Shown here one piece after another: positions 7,075 through 11,434 of a DNA stretch of 11,434 nt. The notes under the pieces are model-generated. The model saw only the letters and a program-made list of their open reading frames with translations, was not told the DNA's origin and did no database searches. Positions within the stretch are counted from its first letter, which is position 1, and each line of letters begins with the position of its first letter. The translations under genes were made by a program, and so were the position numbers. Source of the DNA: Methanosphaera sp. SHI613 (GTDB lineage: Archaea > Methanobacteriota > Methanobacteria > Methanobacteriales > Methanobacteriaceae); contig MVJJ01000113.1 of NCBI GenBank assembly GCA_003266145.1, positions 1 to 11,434 of the forward strand, read 5' to 3'.

Positions 7075-8745
7075 ATGAAAGGTAGCAAACTATTAATAGA
7101 TAAACTAAAGGAAAATGGGGTAGATACAATCTTTGGTTATCCTGGAGGAGTACTACTGCCATTCTATGATGCACTATGTGAATCGGACATAAACCACATA
7201 CTGGTAAGACACGAACAAGCAGCAGCCCATGCAGCAGACGGATACGCAAGGGCATCAGGCAGAGTCGGTGTGTGTCTGGCTACCTCAGGACCTGGAGCAA
7301 CAAACGTGACAACAGGAGTTGCAACAGCAAACATGGACTCATCACCAGTAGTCGTACTGACCGGACAAGTACCCACAGCCGCAATAGGCACAGACATGTT
7401 CCAGGAAGTGGATACCATCGGAATAACCATGCCAATATCCAAACATAACTTTCAGCCAAGAAGTCCGGAACGGATAGCAGAAGACATCGACAAGGGATTC
7501 TATATAGCATCAACAGGAAGATGCGGACCAGTAGTAATCGATTTACCACGAAACGTACTTGAAGAGGAAATAGACATCAGTTCATTCAAAATTGATACCG
7601 ACATCCCTGGATACAAGCCAACAAGAAAAGGTAACGTGAAACAAATAAAAAAAGCAATAAAAGCCATCAATGAATCAGAAAAACCTATAATAGTAGCCGG
7701 TGGAGGAGCAATAATAAGCAATTGCTCCCAGGAGCTATATGAATTTGCAAAAATAACCAACATTCCAGTAGCAACTACCCTCATGGGAAAGGGAATCATA
7801 TCAGAATATGATGAGTTATCCCTTGGAATGATAGGAATGCATGGAATACAAACAACAAACAAGGCACTTACAGAGTGCGACTGCCTAATAGCAATCGGCT
7901 GCAGATTCTCCGACAGAAGCGTAAGTAACGCTAGTAAATTTGCACCAAATGCAACAATCATACAAATAGACGTCGACCCTGCAGAAATAGGAAAAACAAT
8001 ACACGTGGACATACCAATAGTTGGAGATGCAAAAATAACCCTAGAGGAATTCATAAACCAAATAGACAAACCAAACACCACAAATTGGACAAAGAAATTA
8101 ATTCAAAGAAAACAGGACAATGAAGAACAAATCTCCTATACACAAAGTCCATTAAAACCACAGCAGTGCATAAAGGAGATAATGGAAGCTGTAACACCAG
8201 AAACAATAGTAACTACTGATGTCGGACAAAACCAGATGTGGATGGCACATTATTATAAAACACAAACTCCAAGAACATTCATATCAAGCGGAGGACTAGG
8301 AACCATGGGATTTGGACTTCCGGCAGCTATAGGAGCACAGTTTGCAAAACCTGACGAAAACGTGCTTGCAATATGCGGGGATGGTGGATTTGCTATGGTA
8401 TCACAGGAACTTGCAACAATTAAAGAAAACGATCTGCCTGTAGTAATATGTATAATGAACAACCGTTATCTTGGAATGGTAGCTCAACTTCAAAAGCTAT
8501 TCAACGACCATGTATATGCAACTAAACTGACAGAAACCCCTGACTTTGTAAAACTGGCAGATGCCTATGGACTTGAAGGCCAACGTGTAGAAAAAATCGG
8601 TGAATTAAAAGAAACAATAACCAATGCATTCAAATCAAGAGAAGCTACCGTAATTGATGTTGCAATAGACCAGGAAGAGTTACTTCCAATAGTACCTCCG
8701 GGACAAAGTCTGGATAATATGAAAATGACATTCGATGAGGAATAA
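7075..8745 (+). CDS. ilvB: Acetolactate synthase large (catalytic) subunit, copy 1, with active-site Trp replaced by Leu
   Basis: This ThDP/FAD enzyme condenses two pyruvates to 2-acetolactate, or pyruvate with 2-oxobutyrate to 2-aceto-2-hydroxybutyrate, for Val/Leu and Ile synthesis in the cytoplasm. It has 556 residues, normal for the family. The catalytic Glu47 lies in VRHEQAAAHAADGYARASG, FGYPGG precedes it, and the ThDP/Mg motif is GDGGF (435-439) with NN at 462-463. Alignment with copy 2 (9586-11262) is close: 45 of the first 60 residues match. The oddity is GMVAQLQ: residue 472 is Leu (CTT, 8488-8490) where acetolactate synthases normally have Trp in QWQ, and the next segment is one residue shorter than in copy 2. 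That Trp shapes the second-substrate and herbicide pocket, so specificity is probably altered. AGGTG at 7063-7067 is 7 nt before the ATG. The small-subunit gene follows after 3 nt. Confidence 0.95.
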   Translation: MKGSKLLIDKLKENGVDTIFGYPGGVLLPFYDALCESDINHILVRHEQAAAHAADGYARASGRVGVCLATSGPGATNVTTGVATANMDSSPVVVLTGQVPTAAIGTDMFQEVDTIGITMPISKHNFQPRSPERIAEDIDKGFYIASTGRCGPVVIDLPRNVLEEEIDISSFKIDTDIPGYKPTRKGNVKQIKKAIKAINESEKPIIVAGGGAIISNCSQELYEFAKITNIPVATTLMGKGIISEYDELSLGMIGMHGIQTTNKALTECDCLIAIGCRFSDRSVSNASKFAPNATIIQIDVDPAEIGKTIHVDIPIVGDAKITLEEFINQIDKPNTTNWTKKLIQRKQDNEEQISYTQSPLKPQQCIKEIMEAVTPETIVTTDVGQNQMWMAHYYKTQTPRTFISSGGLGTMGFGLPAAIGAQFAKPDENVLAICGDGGFAMVSQELATIKENDLPVVICIMNNRYLGMVAQLQKLFNDHVYATKLTETPDFVKLADAYGLEGQRVEKIGELKETITNAFKSREATVIDVAIDQEELLPIVPPGQSLDNMKMTFDEE

Positions 8746-8748
8746 AAA

Positions 8749-9243
8749 ATGAATCATAATCATACAATAAGTATACTGGTAGAAAACAAGACGGGAGTAC
8801 TTCAAAGAATAGCCGGATTATTCACAAGACGTAACTTCAACATAAACAATATCAGTGTGGGTAAAACATCTGATGAAAACCTATCAAGAATAACAATCAC
8901 CACATACGGGGATGACAAGACACTAGAACAAATCATAAAACAACTAAACAAACTCATAGAAGTCATAAAAGTCCGAGAAATGAAACCAGAAAACACAATA
9001 CGAAGACAACTAGCACTCATAAAAATACACGCCCCAACAGAACAAGACAAATCAGAAATCATACAATACACAAACATATTCAGAGGAAAAGTAGCAGACG
9101 TAACACCAAAAACAATAACCATAGAAATAACAGGAAAACCAGACAAAATAAACGCACTAATAGAACTAATAAAAACATACGGAATAAAAGAAATGACAAA
9201 AACCGGAATAACCGCAATCACAAGAGGACAAAAAACACTATAA
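8749..9243 (+). CDS. ilvN: Acetolactate synthase small (regulatory) subunit, copy 1
   Basis: This 164-residue subunit normally binds a branched-chain amino acid (often valine), stimulates the large subunit and confers feedback inhibition. The N-terminal ACT domain reads HTISILVENKTGVLQRIAGL and continues to about residue 75, with the usual NKTGVLQRIAGLF ligand loop. The C-terminal acetolactate-synthase small-subunit domain fills the rest (about 80-160). The start lies 3 nt after the ilvB1 stop, with GAGGA in the end of ilvB1 as ribosome site, so the two are one transcript with coupled translation. From 8932 to the stop no codon ends in T and G-ending codons are only ATG, unlike the first 60 codons. 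It is probably the partner of the copy-1 large subunit, though cross-pairing with copy 2 is possible. Confidence 0.95.
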   Translation: MNHNHTISILVENKTGVLQRIAGLFTRRNFNINNISVGKTSDENLSRITITTYGDDKTLEQIIKQLNKLIEVIKVREMKPENTIRRQLALIKIHAPTEQDKSEIIQYTNIFRGKVADVTPKTITIEITGKPDKINALIELIKTYGIKEMTKTGITAITRGQKTL

Positions 9244-9257
9244 CCCCCACACACTCC

Positions 9258-9265
9258 TTTTTTTT
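9258..9265 (+). terminator. T-run terminator after ilvN1
   Basis: Eight T follow a C-rich, T-poor stretch 14 nt after the ilvN1 stop. No hairpin is needed for archaeal termination. It marks the end of the first ilvBN cassette. Confidence 0.6.
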
Positions 9266-9500
9266 AACAAATCGGAAATATTTTATATATCAAATACATG
9301 ACAATCATACGAAGCTTGTTTTATCTAAAATTAACGATTAGACCAATCAGTTAACTCCTATGATATTTCAAATGCTTTCTTATCGAGATTACTTTGAAAG
9401 AATGAATAATGAAATCATGCTGATAACATTTGTCTTATTATTAATCTTAACACATTTGACACCAATTCCCTATAGATAATTAAAAGCTATAAATAAGAAG
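9266..9500. other. Gene-poor spacer between the two ilvBN cassettes
   Basis: No convincing gene is seen. TTATATAT near 9282-9289 looks TATA-like. An ATG-initiated frame at 9360-9479 would encode 39 residues with a hydrophobic stretch (MLITFVLLLILTHL) but has no Shine-Dalgarno site. A shorter 18-codon frame starts at 9298. No GTAATA/TATTAC half-sites of the importer promoters occur here. Possible content is a small membrane peptide, a small RNA or a decayed gene; none can be chosen. Confidence 0.3.
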
Positions 9501-9512
9501 CGATATAAATAT
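9495..9512 (+). promoter_or_regulatory. BRE/TATA promoter of ilvB2
   Basis: ATATAAATAT (9503-9512) preceded by purine-rich AAGAAGCG fits the archaeal BRE-TATA consensus. Transcription would start about 25 bp downstream, near 9533, giving a leader of about 50 nt that includes the AGGAG at 9574-9578. The second ilvBN cassette is therefore likely to have its own promoter. Confidence 0.6.
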
Positions 9513-9585
9513 AATCACTTATAATTTATTAAAACAAAACAGGACAATAACAATTTATTATCAAACTTTACATAGGAGAAAAAAA

Positions 9586-11262
9586 ATGAACGGAAGTGAA
9601 GCACTACTAAACAAACTAAAAGAAAATGGTACAGATGTAGTATTCGGTTATCCCGGAGGAGTACTTCTACCATTATATGATTCAATATATGACTGTGACA
9701 TAAAACACATACTTGTAAGACACGAACAAGCAGCAGCCCATGCAGCAGACGGATATGCAAGAGCATCAGGAAAAACCGGTGTATGTATAGCAACGTCAGG
9801 ACCCGGAGCAACAAACCTTGTTACGGGTATTGCAACAGCACAGATAGACTCCAGCCCGGTCGTAGCACTTACAGGTCAGGTGGGAACACCTATTATCGGT
9901 ACAGACGCTTTCCAAGAAGTGGATACCATTGGAATAACCATGCCAATATCAAAATATAATTTTCAACCAAGAAAATCATCAGAAGTGCCTAAAACAATTG
10001 ATGCAGCTTATCACATAGCATCAACAGGAAGATGTGGAGTTGTAGTGGTAGATTTACCTAAGGACGTTCTGGAACAGGAAGTAACTGATGAAGATATGAA
10101 CGTTAAAATAGACATAAAAGGATACAAGCCAAATACAAAAGGAAATCCAAGACAAATAAAAAAGGCTATCAAAACGATAACAGATTCCAAAAAGCCAATC
10201 ATATTAGCCGGTGGAGGAGTAATCCTTGCAGATGCATCCCAAGAGTTACTTGAATTTGCAACAAAAGCAAATATCCCTGTAGCTACAAGTCTAATGGGAA
10301 AAGGTTCAATACCTGAAGATCATGAACTGTCACTTGGACTATTAGGAATGCATGGACTTGAATCAACAAACTATGCTGTCAATGACTGTGACTGTCTAAT
10401 AGCAATAGGATGCAGATTCTCCGATCGTACAACAGGTAAAGTATCCGAATTTGCACCAAACGCTACAAAAATACACATCGACATAGATCCGGCAGAAATA
10501 GGTAAAAACGTTGACATAGACATACCTATAGTTGGGAACGCAAAGACCATACTACAAAATCTAATAGAAGAAGTTGATGATGTTGCCCATGAGGACTGGA
10601 CTACATGTGTAATTAATAAAAGACAATCATATAAACCTAAATTCAACTTCGGATGCATACCATTTAAACCACAAGAATGTATAAAGGAAATAATGGATGC
10701 AATCACCCCGGAAACAATAGTAACTACTGATGTTGGACAAAACCAGATGTGGATGGCACACTACTTCAAAACAAGAAATCCAAGAACATTCATATCAAGC
10801 GGGGGACTAGGAACCATGGGATATGCATTACCTGCAGCTATAGGTGCCCAAGTAGCAAAACCTGACGAAAATGTGCTTGCCGTAGCCGGTGATGGTGGAT
10901 TCCAAATGGTATCACAGGAACTTGCAACTATAAAGGAATATGACCTGCCTATCGTAACATGTATCCTAAACAACAGATACCTCGGAATGGTATATCAATG
11001 GCAGGTACTCTACTACAACAATAGGGTTTCCCAGACAAAGCTTGCACCTACACCTGACTTTGTACAGCTGGCAAAGGCATATGGAATAGACGGGGTTCGA
11101 GTAGAAGAAATAGGTAAGCTTAAGGAAAACATACAAGAGGCATTTGAGGCTAGAGAAGCCAGAGTAATCGAAGTGCAGATTGATCCATCAGAACTACTTC
11201 CTATGGTACCGCCTGGTGAGAAGATTACTAAAATTGTTGGAGAATATAAAGTGGAGGAATGA
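9586..11262 (+). CDS. ilvB: Acetolactate synthase large (catalytic) subunit, copy 2
   Basis: This 558-residue ThDP/FAD acetolactate synthase is the standard-looking paralog of the copy at 7075-8745. Catalytic Glu47 lies in VRHEQAAAHAADGYARASG, the ThDP/Mg motif GDGGF is at 435-439, with NN about 24 residues later. Residue 472 is the conserved Trp in GMVYQWQ (TGG, 10999-11001), so the 2-oxobutyrate-preferring pocket of biosynthetic enzymes should be intact. The segment GQVGTPIIGTDAFQE has Gly where copy 1 and plant enzymes have Pro, a common microbial variant. AGGAG at 9574-9578 is 7 nt before the ATG. It has its own promoter, and its small-subunit gene follows after 5 nt. Role: first shared step of valine, leucine and isoleucine synthesis. 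Confidence 0.96.
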   Translation: MNGSEALLNKLKENGTDVVFGYPGGVLLPLYDSIYDCDIKHILVRHEQAAAHAADGYARASGKTGVCIATSGPGATNLVTGIATAQIDSSPVVALTGQVGTPIIGTDAFQEVDTIGITMPISKYNFQPRKSSEVPKTIDAAYHIASTGRCGVVVVDLPKDVLEQEVTDEDMNVKIDIKGYKPNTKGNPRQIKKAIKTITDSKKPIILAGGGVILADASQELLEFATKANIPVATSLMGKGSIPEDHELSLGLLGMHGLESTNYAVNDCDCLIAIGCRFSDRTTGKVSEFAPNATKIHIDIDPAEIGKNVDIDIPIVGNAKTILQNLIEEVDDVAHEDWTTCVINKRQSYKPKFNFGCIPFKPQECIKEIMDAITPETIVTTDVGQNQMWMAHYFKTRNPRTFISSGGLGTMGYALPAAIGAQVAKPDENVLAVAGDGGFQMVSQELATIKEYDLPIVTCILNNRYLGMVYQWQVLYYNNRVSQTKLAPTPDFVQLAKAYGIDGVRVEEIGKLKENIQEAFEAREARVIEVQIDPSELLPMVPPGEKITKIVGEYKVEE

Positions 11263-11267
11263 TTAAT

Positions 11268-11434
11268 ATGACGAAAGAAAACAAACATACCATAAGTATT
11301 CTTGTAGAAAACAAGACAGGAGTACTTCAAAGAATAGCCGGATTATTCACAAGAAGAGACTTCAACATAGACAACATCACCGTGGGAAAAACAGCAGACA
11401 GTAACATTTCAAGAATAACAATCACCACATACGG
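11268..11434 (+). CDS. ilvN: Acetolactate synthase small (regulatory) subunit, copy 2, 3' truncated by window
   Basis: Only 55 complete codons are visible, covering most of the ACT domain (HTISILVENKTGVLQRIAGL onward). In 50 aligned residues, 44 match copy 1. It should bind a branched-chain amino acid and regulate the copy-2 large subunit. ATG 11268 has GGAGG at 11253-11257, 10 nt upstream. An in-frame ATG at 11259, overlapping the ilvB2 stop, lies only 1 nt from that site and is less likely. The remaining hundred or so residues lie beyond the window. Confidence 0.92.
   Translation, partial: MTKENKHTISILVENKTGVLQRIAGLFTRRDFNIDNITVGKTADSNISRITITTY

Larger units (their letters stand above)
7075..11434 (+). 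repeat. Tandem duplication of an ilvB-ilvN cassette
   Basis: Two units, 7075-9243 and 9586 to beyond the window end, have the same gene order and nearly the same internal spacing. Long exact DNA identities persist in otherwise diverged genes: 41 nt at 7204-7244 and 9715-9755, 36 nt at 8794-8829 and 11319-11354, and 26 nt at 8884-8909 and 11409-11434. The promoters and spacers differ, so the duplication is old relative to non-coding DNA, or the coding parts exchange sequence. Confidence 0.85.

Noticed and set aside
7164..8081. Long open frames antisense to the ilvB genes
   Set aside because: They are mirror frames of strongly conserved catalytic genes, with no ribosome sites or recognisable domains.

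Overview
The window looks like chromosome from an AT-rich methanogenic archaeon, most likely Methanobacteriaceae and Methanosphaera-like. The evidence is archaeal-type TATA/BRE promoters, T-run terminators, heavy AUA/AGA/A-ending codon use in the ilv genes, and substrate-binding proteins held by an N-terminal hydrophobic helix with no lipobox cysteine. The genus is an inference from style, not from a database match.

Positions 1-6748, all on the minus strand, hold an ABC importer of the Nik/Dpp/Opp family. Transcription runs from right to left: a substrate-binding protein (6748-5141), two permeases (5051-4056 and 4063-3212) and two ATPases (3201-2260 and 2259-1648). The permease and ATPase genes overlap or nearly abut. 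A strong hairpin plus T-run separates the binding-protein gene from the first permease, and a T-rich terminator follows the last ATPase. Behind it, with its own promoter, lies a second paralogous binding-protein gene (1430 to beyond position 1, its 3' end cut by the window).

Both binding-protein genes are preceded by the same regulatory layout: a 16-bp identical block (AATATTTAAATATTAC), an inverted repeat TATTAC-N14-GTAATA, another GTAATA exactly 32 bp further on, and a nearer TATAAAAA-type box abutting a further half-site. This is the most striking non-coding signal in the window. It implies one regulator for both receptors; a NikR-type metal regulator is a plausible but unproven candidate.

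Positions 7075-11434, on the plus strand, hold two tandem copies of an ilvB-ilvN cassette encoding acetolactate synthase large and small subunits, the first committed step of branched-chain amino acid synthesis. Copy 1 is ilvB1 (7075-8745) with ilvN1 (8749-9243). Copy 2 is ilvB2 (9586-11262) with ilvN2 (11268 to the window end, truncated). Each ilvB has a good Shine-Dalgarno site and candidate TATA boxes. The large subunits have diverged at a key active-site position: residue 472 is the usual Trp in ilvB2 but Leu in ilvB1. The two operons therefore may make isozymes with different substrate preference. The importer and ilv units diverge from the 326-bp region 6749-7074.
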